The position numbers and the translations under genes are program-made. A stretch of DNA of 64,000 bases from Tetranychus cinnabarinus (Eukaryota > Arthropoda > Arachnida > Trombidiformes > Tetranychidae): positions 15,577,001 to 15,641,000 of the forward strand of contig WHVY01000002.1 of assembly GCA_022266195.1 (NCBI GenBank), in the 5' to 3' direction. Each line of letters starts with the position of its first letter. The stretch's first letter is position 1. Shown here piece by piece: positions 48,894 to 61,300 of the stretch. A model generated the notes under the pieces. The model worked only from the letters and a program-made list of their open reading frames with translations, did not search any database and was not told where the DNA came from.

Positions 48894-51800
48894 CTGTGAT
48901 GAAAGGAAATGAAACAAGAAAAAATATTAGTGATAAAAGAAAATAAACAGAACGATTATCATGATTATCATGATGGTTGAGGTATATCAAAGGTAAGGTA
49001 ATAACAACAAGATAATCAATGAAAGTACAAAATAGAAAAAATATTATGACAGAAATTCAATTGTATGACTTTCTCTTGTTTAAGGTAAACATGTCACTTA
49101 GTTTTTTTCATGTTTCTTGTAATTGAATTATATAATTGATGGTGTAACCAAGTTAAATCATCAATTACATTACTTTTGCCAATCATAATACGAGTGTATT
49201 TTATATTGGTCAAATCAAAATTTTATGTCACCAAAGAGGAAAATCATTTTGAACCAGAAAAAAATGTTACCAGAATCATTATTACTTCTGGTAAATGTTG
49301 TAATGAGAACTGCTAACATTGAAACATTTGTTGAAAGTGAATAAAATTTTCATTTCAATTAAATATTAAATAGTTGATCAAGAAAGACAATTAAGATTAG
49401 TGATTGATGAACCTAAAAAATTTATTTTACTAGGCTTTGAACTATTCAGCCATTTGCCAATAATGATAATTGTGAACATAAACTAATGATGTTGGAGAAG
49501 CCTGAAAATTATACATTAATATGACAATTTGATGGATTCTGGTTGTGAATTATACTAAATGAACCAAACCTGTTATCTACAAATCAATGAACCAGTATTC
49601 GTTTAACCACCAATTCAAGAATAATTAATTACCTCCAAGAAAAAAGGTAAAAAATAAGGTTTATCCTTTAAGTGGACAATAAATCATGAGAAATTAAGTT
49701 TGACCGATAATTGTTATGATAAAGAGCAGAGAAAAGGCTAAATAAGTTCAACTTGAATCAAAAGTGAATTAGATGCAATCAATCAAGGAAAAATTTAATA
49801 AAGTTCAAAACTAAGTGGAAAAGTCTTGTAAACCTGGAAAACTGTAATTCACTGGTGACATGGTTTTAAATTTATCTGAATTATAGTTAGCAGAATAAAG
49901 CAACTTGACATCAACTTGAAAAATAGGTGAAAAGTTATCCTTTTAAGAGTAATTGTTGACCATATTGAACAAGAATTTGAGCAAATAAACGAGTTTCAAC
50001 AAGAAAGATGCGTATTAAGACATGTTGAGGCAGAAAGAAGATAAAATATTGTGAGATTCAGACTTGAAATTGGCTATTTCAACAATTTTTCATGTTTGCA
50101 TTTATCTTTGAAATAAAGATCTTGAGAAACGGAATATTTTTTCAATGTTTATCTCGTTTAGCTAAATATTGTTGTCTTGGAAAGAATGGGAAAAATAACA
50201 TTTAATCAATTAACATTTTAACTTCGTAGCTCAAATTGTGCGAAACAATTCATTTTTGATCCTTTAAAGAGGATTTGCTTCAAATTTAGTGAAAAATTTT
50301 AGGATAAAATAGGAAATCAATAACTACAACAAAACTGATTCGGAATGTGAATCATGTATAAGGTGTAATCTAACCAAGAAAGGATGGACAGAGAAAGGGA
50401 AAAGGCGAAAGTAATTTGAATTGTAAAACATGTTAGGGAAGGACAAGTATCAAGAAAAAATTGAACGTCAATCCCAATTATACAGAAATTTGGTTTCCTT
50501 ATTTACCAACATTTGCTCACTTTTTTGTTGAAACTTTTCATCTGAACCTTTTGTTGCAGTTGTCTTGTCAGTTAATGTCTTCCCTTTAACCGTTTGTTAG
50601 TTTCAAAGGTGGAAAAGCATAAAAAAGATAAGAGACGATGACGAGGGATGAGGATGATGAGGAATAAAGTAAAATGAAAATAAAATATCAACACTATTGG
50701 AGAAGGAAGATGGAAGAAGAGAAGATAATCTCAAACGATGTGCTGAGCATTTTTGAACAACAAATTCTCTATTCTGTTAATAACTATTCTCCAGAGGAGA
50801 ATTTTTCTTCTTATTTATCCTTGAATGCAGATCAAACTCTTGTCAAATAATACAACAACAAAAAAAGAGTTTAGGAAAAGGCTGGCAAGATGAAGGTTAA
50901 AGTAGAAAGTTGAAAGCTTAAATGATAATATAAGTTGCCATATATTACAATTCAACTTTGCATACAGCAAATCAGAGTTACACTTGTCTTTTGTTCATTT
51001 TTACATTCAAATAATTTCACCATCAATGAACAGAAACAAAAATTTTTTGCACTTTTTTGCTGCAAAATGTGAACAAATGTTTTGGAAATAAAAGAGGTAA
51101 TCATGAAATAGTCGGAGCATTACTTTACAGTGATAAAATCTGGTTAACCTGGAGAGTCTGATAAGTTGGGTTCGAAGTGGTTCAAGTTTCCTGAAATAGC
51201 TGCACAGAATTATGTTTAATCTCTCAATCTAATCCACAATATAAGATGACAATGTAATTGTCAGTGTTAATTCAGCAAAGGAAAAGTTAATTTGTTGGCT
51301 TTCAAGATTTACCTGATTTGGTTGCATATTAAACTTGCCAGTTTCATGCATGTCAGTGGTGATATAATGTAGCAATGAAATGAGATACAATAATGATAAT
51401 TATGATTACCATTATTATAATGCTAAATTATCAACATGTTAACCTTTCAAAAGAATTTGAAAGAGGAGAGAACAAAAAAGTAAAAGATTCTGATGTTGAT
51501 CATTACATTGGGATGATAATGATGATCGAGATGTGTTACTATTGGTTTTGGTTGTCACAAATGGGATGGTTTATATTATTTTGTCTGTCATCAAAAGTAA
51601 TTACTATTAACCAAAATTGCAGATAATGTTTAGTCCTTTACTTTTTTAGTCATCAACATCAACAACAAGAGCATCAGCATCAACATCATTATCATTATCA
51701 TTAACGTCAGCATATTCTTACTTTCGCCTGTTTACCAGAAATAATTGCTGTTTTAGGTGATAGCTAGTGTTAATCAATCACCCAATTTTCATTGGTAATG

Positions 51801-54800
51801 ATGATGATGAAGAAGGAGTGAAAAAGTAATACATAAAATGTCACTGAAAGATGATGGAAATTTGATATTTGATTTGAGAAGGTGAAATGAAAAGGAAGAT
51901 AAAAAGGAAAATATCTAAGGAAAAAGTAAAAGAATAGAAATGAAAAAAGAGAAATGGAAGAAAAATGATGAAGAAATGGGAGGTAAAATGTGATGAGAAG
52001 AAATAGAATAGTCGAGAAGTGAAATTGAAGCTAAATGATATAAGTGACCTTTGAATAGCCAAGTAAGTGAATATAATTGAACAATATGATGGAAACTGAG
52101 ATGTGTGGCAAGTTTTAACAGTTCAAAGCAAAATAGCATGTTAACATGTTCAATGTCCAAAAAACTGTTTGTACATCACATTGGTTATTTTTTCTTTACA
52201 CAACATTAAGCTCAATGTTGAGTTTTCAGTAAGATAAGGGACAAAAATGGGTTAAAATACATAATAATAATAATAAAAACATGGAATAACCAAACAACAA
52301 AGGCTAACGATAACGACATAGTTTCAACTTGGTTTTGTCTTTCCCTTCTGTCCTAACACAAAATACATTGTATTATCATTTCCGAGACAATTTGAGATAA
52401 AATTTTCAACAACCATTTGAAATCACGAGGACCATAAAAAAGTGGACACAAGATGATTACAGTCGAATGCACCTTTCGATTAAACATCGATTATTATGCT
52501 ACAAAAGATTTCGTTTAAATTAACTCTTAATTTTTGACTCTTGTTAAAACTTGTTTTTCCCTAAAGAAATGTAGAGTGTAAATCTGGGAAAATTACCAAT
52601 GCATGATAATATTCAGCTTCATAAGTGTTTTTTATGCAGTGAAAGTAGTCAAGGAGGAGAAATGAATCAAGAAAATTTGACCAACACATATTATACACAC
52701 AAAGAGGTATAAAAACACGAAATTGAGCAAACATAATGAATAGGATAAATTGCTAACCATTCTTGCTTTAGCTAATTCAGCAGCAAGTGAACCAGATTGT
52801 AATTTTGCATGATCCAAAGCAGATTGAGAACCAGGAATATGTTTGGCAACCACTTTAGAGCCTTTACCAGATTGAGCTTCACCAACTTCAGGGAGAGAAA
52901 AGGAAAAAGAGAGAAAAATATAAGACAGAGAAATGATGTAATTAATTTTGAAATGACATTTGTAACCAGAACTTTAATCAATGTATTGACAATGATTAAT
53001 AGTATTGGTGTAATAAAAAGCACCATAATGATGAATTAAGGGTAACATTAACAATAAAAAATGATTAAATATAATAATTACATAATTCTTCTCGATCTAG
53101 AATACTTGGTCCACCACTGAATAGACCTTTGAAAAATGATTGTTTAGGTGGTTCAGGCATCTCTTTGAAAACATAAAGGTTACCAAGCATATCTGGAATA
53201 ATATCTTTCAAGGAAGATGCAATGGTAAACTTTTGAATCTCCGAAGGTGAGGTTAAATACATTCCATGTCCATTGGTACTAAATGAAATTGTTCTTGCAA
53301 TTCTGAAAGGTAAAAAGAGTAAGAAAAAAGAAATAAAATTGAAAATCAATCATTGAAAAGGTGTTATTGAAAATTTTTCTCGATTGAGAGCACCTTTGGA
53401 GCTTTCAGGGTAAGTTCAAAATAAATTGATGATTTATATAGTTACCTAACATTAACAGAAGGAAAATCTATATCAATTAACTGCTTGAGACTAGGAAGGC
53501 TGTAAACAACAATATTTCCGGTAGCAAGGTATGTTACCAAACACATGCTGTTTCCATTTTCTGTGATGAGAAAAATTGATAAAAAAAAGGTTAAATTATT
53601 AAGCGGCAAAAGAGAAGAAAATTTCAAGCAATTTTAAATTCCATTGCCTGAAATTTTTTGAAAAGTACTTGCTAATGTACTATGACTTACCTGAAAACTT
53701 CATTTGAATTACATCTGCCCGAATAGTGAATGAGGTTTCCGAAAGCTCTGCTTTGGCAATGTACACTTGACTTGGTAGACTAATGGTTCGCGCTTGCTTC
53801 TCGGATACTATTACTACAAATTGTGAATCTTTCATGTCAGTTGAAGATGATGTGGGCGACACTTTACTACGACTACTGTTGAAATTTCCAGCACCTGAAC
53901 TAGAAGAACGTGATATAGTCAAGGAACCAGATCGTTTATCTTCAAGTCCAGAGCTGGTCATTGCAGAAGCCGCATTAGAAGCATTACCTATACCGCTAGA
54001 GTTTCCTTTACTACCGGTTGGAGTGGCTGTTTTGGAATCCTTAGAGTGCTCGGCTAGACCTGCAATAGTTCCAGAATAATCTAAAAATGATATACACAAA
54101 ATTGATCCCTTGAGTCTGAAGACATTGCCTAAAAGGAAGATGGAGCGAAGAAAGAAACAGATTAGTTAAATTAGTAAAGTTAACATCGGAACTGATGAAT
54201 AAAAAATGAGGAAAACACAAGAATTCAGACAGAAAAGAAAATTTCTTACCACTGGAAACAGCAAGAACTGATTGTAAGCACAAAACACGATTATCATTGG
54301 TCTCAGGAAGAGTAATAGTTACAGATAAAGCTGATCCTTGACTGGTTCCAACCCATAAACATGGTCCATATGATGATTCTAAACATAGCCAAACAAAATT
54401 AAATTAATATTATATAATTAATGACAAAATCAAGTCACAAAATTCAAAATAAAATGAAAATTAACAAAATGTAAAAACACGTGAATCTTTTTACCGCCAT
54501 CTTTGCACAATAAAAGGGGTTAAGCTACTTCCCCTAATCTAAAAAATTAATCTCTAGTTAATCTTTTCAATCGTAAGATGGCGACAATAAAAAACAACAT
54601 CAACAACAAAATTGAATCTAAGTTTCAAACATCGCACAATTAGTCTAATTAAATTGCCTAATGAAAGGTTCAACTAAAAGATGAACCAAATTAAATTAAA
54701 AAACATCAAAAGAACAATTAAGATGCTTAATAATAAGCAAATGAATATCTAAACTGATTGTCAAAGCAAAATAAAGTAACGATTTTAATGAAATGTAAAT

Positions 54801-55366
54801 GAATAAAGAGATTGATTGAGAAACCTGAGAAGTGAAAAATGAATTGAGATGAAACTTATTACTGATAAAAAATTGAGTTTTGTGAACCTTCTGAATATCT
54901 AATTACTTGATTAAGTTGAAGGTAATGATGAAATGTAAATTGAAAGATGAATAAAAAAGGAATCAGTGATTGATGGTTGAGTGTAAGTGGAAACAAATTA
55001 GAAGCAGAATCAACAAAATAAAACCAATAACGGATCAATAAATTGATGAATCAAGTTAAACAGTGTACAATCAAGATTGATCAATTGTTATCAATTTTCT
55101 GTTGAATTACTACAAGATAATGAAGGTTAAAGGAAAAGCACGAAGATGGTTAACACAGTTATAACTGTTATTAATGAACTGATTCGGAAACCAAGTTATT
55201 CAATGAGTTGGTTGGTTAACAATTTGCTTTGGTTAACTAACAAAACTTACCTGATTTAGTTGTATACGATTCAGCAATGTTAGGCACTGTATGGGTTCAC
55301 TGGAAATGTTATCCAAGCTTGAGACACTTGAACTTCTTGAGCGGGAAAAAGAGTTATCAATTTTAT
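48756..55366 (-). CDS. Tomosyn / syntaxin-binding protein 5, 3' part in seven exons
   Basis: Exons from 5' to 3' on the minus strand: 55251-55366, 54250-54378, 53691-54128, 53446-53560, 53082-53302, 52758-52885 and 48756-48893. All have GT-AG borders and compatible phases. Conserved blocks: DNSFSRSRSSS; CLWVGTSQGS; SEKQARTISLPSQ; VVYSLPSLKQLID; NGHGMYLTSPSEIQKFT; EMPEPPKQSFFKGLF. The last exon (GLTERGENLERLEEKTARMM to KKWYQF, stop 48756-48758) is the R-SNARE coiled coil. Tomosyn inhibits SNARE assembly and so vesicle fusion. The exon 53691-54128 has a Ser/Gly-rich linker. The WD40-rich 5' part is not seen here. The first exon has an apparent 1-nt deletion near 55277: its start reads in one frame, while its end and all later exons need another. 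Confidence 0.92.
48894..52757 (-). other. Large intron of the tomosyn gene
   Basis: A 3.86-kb intron with a GT donor at 52757 and an AG acceptor at 48894, reading on the minus strand. It is AT-rich, with GAT/CAT-type simple-sequence tracts (for example near 51660-51700 and 51798-51815). No gene is recognised inside. Confidence 0.7.
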
Positions 55367-58300
55367 CTACAGGAAGAGAAAGAGTCGAAAAAAGAATATT
55401 AGTTTCAAAAGTTATCCAATTAATAGTCAAATGAACAAACAGAAATAGTCAACAATGAATCGTCAAGAAAATTTTCACTAAAACTTGATATTAATATTCG
55501 GATGAAAATGAGTTATCAACTTCAACCGACAATGATACAAGTTTTTGCCTTTTTTGTCACATTTTCTTATTCGTTTTCAGATATTGAATGTTTTTCATTT
55601 AATTTCAACTTCAATCAGAATACTTGAGCTGAAATTTATTTGAATTGTCTTTAATTTTAGATTCATATTTGAATTTTTTCTGTGACTAGTTTTGATCAAC
55701 GAAAATAAGAAGCAAAAAGTTGGTTTTATCAATTGATGAATTGTTATTGAAATTGCATTTCGTTGAATTCAGAGATTGATGGGACCATTTTGTCTAGTTA
55801 ATGATAAAGGTCAAGAGTTAAGTAGATAGAAAAAGGTAACCAAAAGTTGGATTAACAGGTATTTAATGGTTGGATAACATGATAGTTGCAGGGAGTTGAA
55901 GTTATTAATTGCAACTAAAGGTTGAAACGAGAAAAAAAGTAAGGTTAAAAGGGTCAAGATTAATACTGAGCGAAATTGGAAAAGCATGTAATCGAGGTTT
56001 ATAATGGTTAATTATAACTGTAATGTGAGTCGAGTCATTGAATGTTGTCAAGAGATTGACCATTAAAATGAGATTAATAATAGTGATTATTGATATCAAT
56101 TATGAATTGATTGTGATTTGCATAATAATAATGTTAAGTTAATCAAAATTGACAAGAAACAAGTGAATATCAATAAAACAACTGTAATAATCGATTGAAG
56201 CAAAAAAAACTAACAATCCAAAGTGAACATTGAAACACAAGTAAACCGATTAATCAATGAGTCCGAATTGAATGTTTACCCAAATAAGGGAAAAGAAGCT
56301 GAAGAAGAAACTGAACAATTGATTAAATAAAATTAGATTGAGCATGATAACTCAAATGTAGACTCAATGTTTTCATTAGTCTTTTTTGTTCTCTTTTCAC
56401 TTTTTCCTTGCCTTTTTATCATTACGTAAATAAAAGGTTTTTGATCGATCGTAATAGTTGAACGAGAGAGAGAAAAGTTTCTCATGAAAATCATGATAAT
56501 CATGTTATTACATGGCAAGATGCGGAAAGAAGAAGAAGAAGGAAATGTTCAACAATAGTTACTAATCTGTTACCAAAGAGCAACATTGGATCAATAGTGA
56601 AAATGCCTTTAAGTGATGACAGACGAAAGGTAAACAGAGGCAACAAAATGAATGGTCCAGAATGTTCATGCTCAGGTATGAATATTCATTGAATGTGGAG
56701 AGGAGAAATAGTTTCAACTTCCGAATAAGAGAATGAAAAGGAGACGGAAATATGAAAAGCATTCAACATGAGTAATGATGATAGTTTGTAACAGCAAAAG
56801 TTCATCATTACATGATATCAGAATTCAATTAACTCTTGCATTTGGAATGGGAAGAAGAAGAAGAAGAAAATGAAAACTTTTAGATATTTTGTCAACATAA
56901 CATTGTCAAGTGGAAAGTTTGAGTTTCCTTTTTCGTCCTCTTCATCAGTTTACAAGGTTCAATAAGGTTCTCATGTTTTCCATCAATGAACATTTTCAAG
57001 ATTCTGAAGGGAAAGAAACGAACATGAAATCACCATTAATAAATATCTTCAATGAATTTTGCTCCATTTTTCCAAGGTTATCATTCAGCATAACTATTGA
57101 CATTTATCTTCATTCAGATGTTTCAGAAAAAACTCCAAATCTAAATTTATGATTAAACTTATTCTCATTGACCTTTTTTAGAAAATTGAAATTTTCAATT
57201 TCGCTACTAATTATCAATTCGAAGGAATAAAGTTCTGATAGAAATTTTTTCCTTCCATTGGTCCATTTTCTCACGTAAAATTCATTTTCGAAAAATTCCA
57301 AGTTTCATCTTTTCCATTGAATGATGAATGACATTAATTTCGTCAACTTTTTTCTCTCTGTTTTGTTGAAATCGATGAGATTTTTGTTTTTGCCTGAGGA
57401 ACAAAGGATGATAAACCAATTAAATGAAGTAAAAATTTTCTTTGGTTTCATCACTTCATGTGCTTTATAGCTTTGGATTGATTCTGTTTGCAAACAGAAA
57501 CATTTAAGCTAATATTGATCAGATGAAAGATTCAATTGAAAGATTAAAAATATCAACTTCTATTGTTGGGAAAGTTGCCGATTAAAATCGTGAATCTGTT
57601 GAAGCTAAACGATTACGAGTTTAATTGGTTTGAAAATTAAAATGAATGAAACTTGAATAAGTGTTCTAATTAGATGAATGAATGAATTTGCAAAATGTAG
57701 CTTGTTAATGAGTTTAGTGTTCACCTGAAGTTTACTTTTCAATAAGTGAAGCAAACATTGTATTTGCAATGGTTTTGGCTGATTAATGCAAATAGACGAG
57801 GGAAAATGGAAAGGTAAACAATCAGAGAATGCACATAATTAAACAGACTAATCGTTTTACTCAATAGTTGATTGTATAGCAATTGTTTGGGTAAAAAGGT
57901 TTCAATTATTCGATGATAAACAGTACAGGTTGGAGTAAAAAAGCCGAAAAATGTTGATATCAAGTTTGAGGTTTTACTTTGAGAGGCAAAATAATTAATA
58001 TTATGATTATTTGTTGTTTTTGCTTGAAAAGATGCAAAGTGAAACCAGCAAAGGTTTCAACAGTTTTCATGACAGTGAAGTTGAGAAGCATTTAAATGAC
58101 AAAAGTCCATTTTTTGATCGACCTGAAAGTCGGATAAATTAGCATCTATTTGAAGATCAGTAATCGATAATTTTTTGAATCACTTTGAATGGTTGAAAAG
58201 GCATTAAAATGAACTAATGAGATTCAAAATGAGCAAAATTTTGTGATGATATTCACAATGTTCAACTTTAAAATTAATTTAATAAATCAAAATAATGATC

Positions 58301-61300
58301 AATTGAATAATAGAAAGTTATTGAAATGGAATTTGTTTTTCACTTTAATCAAATAATGATTTTCCCATTTCCAATGATAATTGGTTAAAATGAATTCAAT
58401 TTCAAAGAATTTGAAAACATAAGAGCATGATGCTGATCACGATCTAGTCGTAAATCCAAGTGAAGATGAAAAATTGAATCACACTGAAACTTTTTATTCC
58501 AAATTTAGATTTGAAGAAAACTAAAAATTACGATTTCTTTTGCTCCAAATCGATTTCAATCTCAACTTACGATGACATTCTGAATCACAATTTCGACTTG
58601 AATCGAGGTTCACTCAGTATCATGTTCAATCATTTAAGTTTAAAGAAGACTAGATTTTAAACATGAATCACTATGGAACCATAACATTGATTTTTGGCCA
58701 ACCTACTTTGTTGACTTGTGATAAACAAGAAGAAAAGATTATCATGAAAAAATCTCCACCTGATTCTTCCTTAGATAAATATTCATCGAATGCGATACAA
58801 AAATAAAGAAAAGTTCCATCAAAGTTTGACATTTCTGTCAAGTCTCGATCTGTCTTTAACAAAAATCAATTCAATGTTTTAAATATCATCTTGAGAATGA
58901 TTTTATATGGAAAATGTTCTAATTATTCTTGCTAGCATTGAGTTCTGAGGAAACAATTATCATTTAGTGCTGCAAATGTTCAGTAATGAATAAAGTGAGG
59001 ACATGTAAGTGTTTTTTGCATGAAAACGAGCGTAATGAAACTGATTAGCATTGTGACAGCGTTTTTTTGTTGGCAAATGTAAATTAAGTAAATATAAATT
59101 CATTCCTAACAGTTAGTTTAAATGAGTACTTCATCGAATTCAACGTTTTCCTCTTTGAATAATTATGAAGATTTTGTACGTGATTGTTAATGATAATTTG
59201 CATGTGATAAATGGAGAAAAAGAAAATTGTCCCAATAAGAGTGGCCCAAAAGGTGTCCTTAGGTTCAATCATGATTCTCGTGTTGACGATTTACTGCAAA
59301 ACTGGTCGACACTTGATAAGCTGACTGCACATTACTAATCTCTGGTGAAATTAATCTAAATGTGTCGAAACCTATTGTGAAACTGAATCTTGATTAGAAC
59401 CAGTTTTGTTCAGTCGTTTTTATGGTAAGCAGAATAACGTGTTACACCAATTGCTCAGCTATCATTAGTAATAACTTGGAATGAAGTTGGGAGGGAACAA
59501 GAATAGATAATCAAGTAAATTTCAATGTTGGGAGTGCAAATGGATATAGCTAACACTGAGAGAAAGGAAAGTTAATATGCTGTTTCATGTTCATCGATCA
59601 GTGAAGAGAAGATGACTCAAAGAGTAAATTAACTTGCCATTACATGTGGAAGGTAGAGAAGAGCACTGGAGGCGAGTGAAGAAATTAACTGGAGAAATTC
59701 ATATTTGGACATGTAGGATGTTTCTAAACCAAATTTAGAGATTTTTGGCCAGAATCTTATTACCCATGAGATGACAGAATCGATAAAAGTGTTCAAGGGA
59801 CAATATCACAGAAACACCATTGTCTCGACACCATTGTAATCAGATTATCTGAAAGAGACCAACAAGTCTCATCTGTCAGTCCAAGAGAAAAGGAATTCTA
59901 CACTCCATTTGGCAACACTTGGATAGATTCAACACGAAATTTACTTTGCAAATAGAAATTCAGGAAATGCAAAAGTACAATGTTCAGAGAGGAAGTGTAT
60001 TGATGAAGAGACTTTTGCTACAATAAGCTATTTGCATTATATTGTGCACTGTTTAATGAACAGTAAAGTTTAATGCATCAATGGTTGTCGAAGTAGTTAT
60101 CGTCTCATGCGCAGATAGAAACTTTTAATGTAAGTTTTGTCTGCGTCTCAATGACTTTAATTTACATATGGTGATATAAATTTGTTCTGATTACTGGTAT
60201 GTACTTCTTAACCCATCTTTGACTATAAAATGAATTTCAATCTGTCGTTCCAAATGTGCTTTGAAAACTGAGTCACGAACTGTTTAGTTTTGTGACTTAT
60301 ATTTTGTCTCGAATTTGCCTAATATCGCATGATTGATAGAACTTCCATCGAATGCGTTGAAATGCGATTTAAGATTATCTGGGTAAACTGGGATTGATTA
60401 GAAGTTTAACGATAGATGAAGGTTTTAAACCATTGGACTAGCGTGTTTTCGTTTGTGATAATATATCAAAACAAACATATTTCACAAGTGAATCCGATGA
60501 GGACTAAATGAATCTTTACATATTATAGTGATGAGATGTCGGTGCACAAGTGAGGAGGATGCAGAAGATGATATGACAGAATGGTAAGGAGTACAGTTAT
60601 GATGGCAAGTGAACGATTGAAGAGATTACAAGGAAGATGATGTGATTGAGACGCGGAGAGGACATTGAAGTTGATAAAGGTACTGTCCCACAAACTGCAT
60701 TATGTTGTTTACTCTTCACTCCATGTACACAAGTCACTTTTGATGATGATGCTCATAGTATCTGCACTTGCATGATCCATCGAGTAATGTTTGATGCTGG
60801 GTTTGCAAACACACAGCTATCCTTTCTATCAGACGTTATTCATACCATTATGGACGAAACCAAGCAGCGAGCAAAAAAGAGTACACATAATTCTGCTAAC
60901 ACACCGATGATTTGAGATGTGAGAGTAAACAGCAACAAACTGTGAATCGATATGAGACTTTCTCCTTCGTTCAAACCTTTTGTTTTCTCATTCAGATTCA
61001 ACCCACAGATAATAGCCATCCTCTTCATGGGATCACCTTGTCAAAATTGGATGAAAATGAGGAAAAAGATGAAACCGTTGAAAAGCTTTTCTTTAACTCA
61101 AAATTCACATTGCGATATACATGACTCAAATGTTCCATTTTTCATTTTTCAACAAAAACTTGCAACCTTGGATGAACTTTCGCTTGTCATTAGAACTTGA
61201 TTTGCATCAAGCGTTGAAAGGAACCAGTAGAGTAATACATTTCCACGCCAAGTGTGAGACCTTTTTACTATTCGATTTTTATGACATCTTTTGACTCTTA

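Noticed and set aside
47214..48946. Short frames between the MITE and tomosyn taken as genes
   Set aside because: Apart from the tomosyn terminal exon on the opposite strand, they are low-complexity translations without motifs.
58671..58862. Minus-strand 63-codon frame considered as an upstream tomosyn exon
   Set aside because: It does not match any tomosyn block I can recall, and no acceptor and donor with the right phase were found.
60646..61200. Plus-strand frames of 70-89 codons
   Set aside because: No family is recognised, there is no supported splice structure, and the frames overlap one another. They are left as part of the unassigned stretch.
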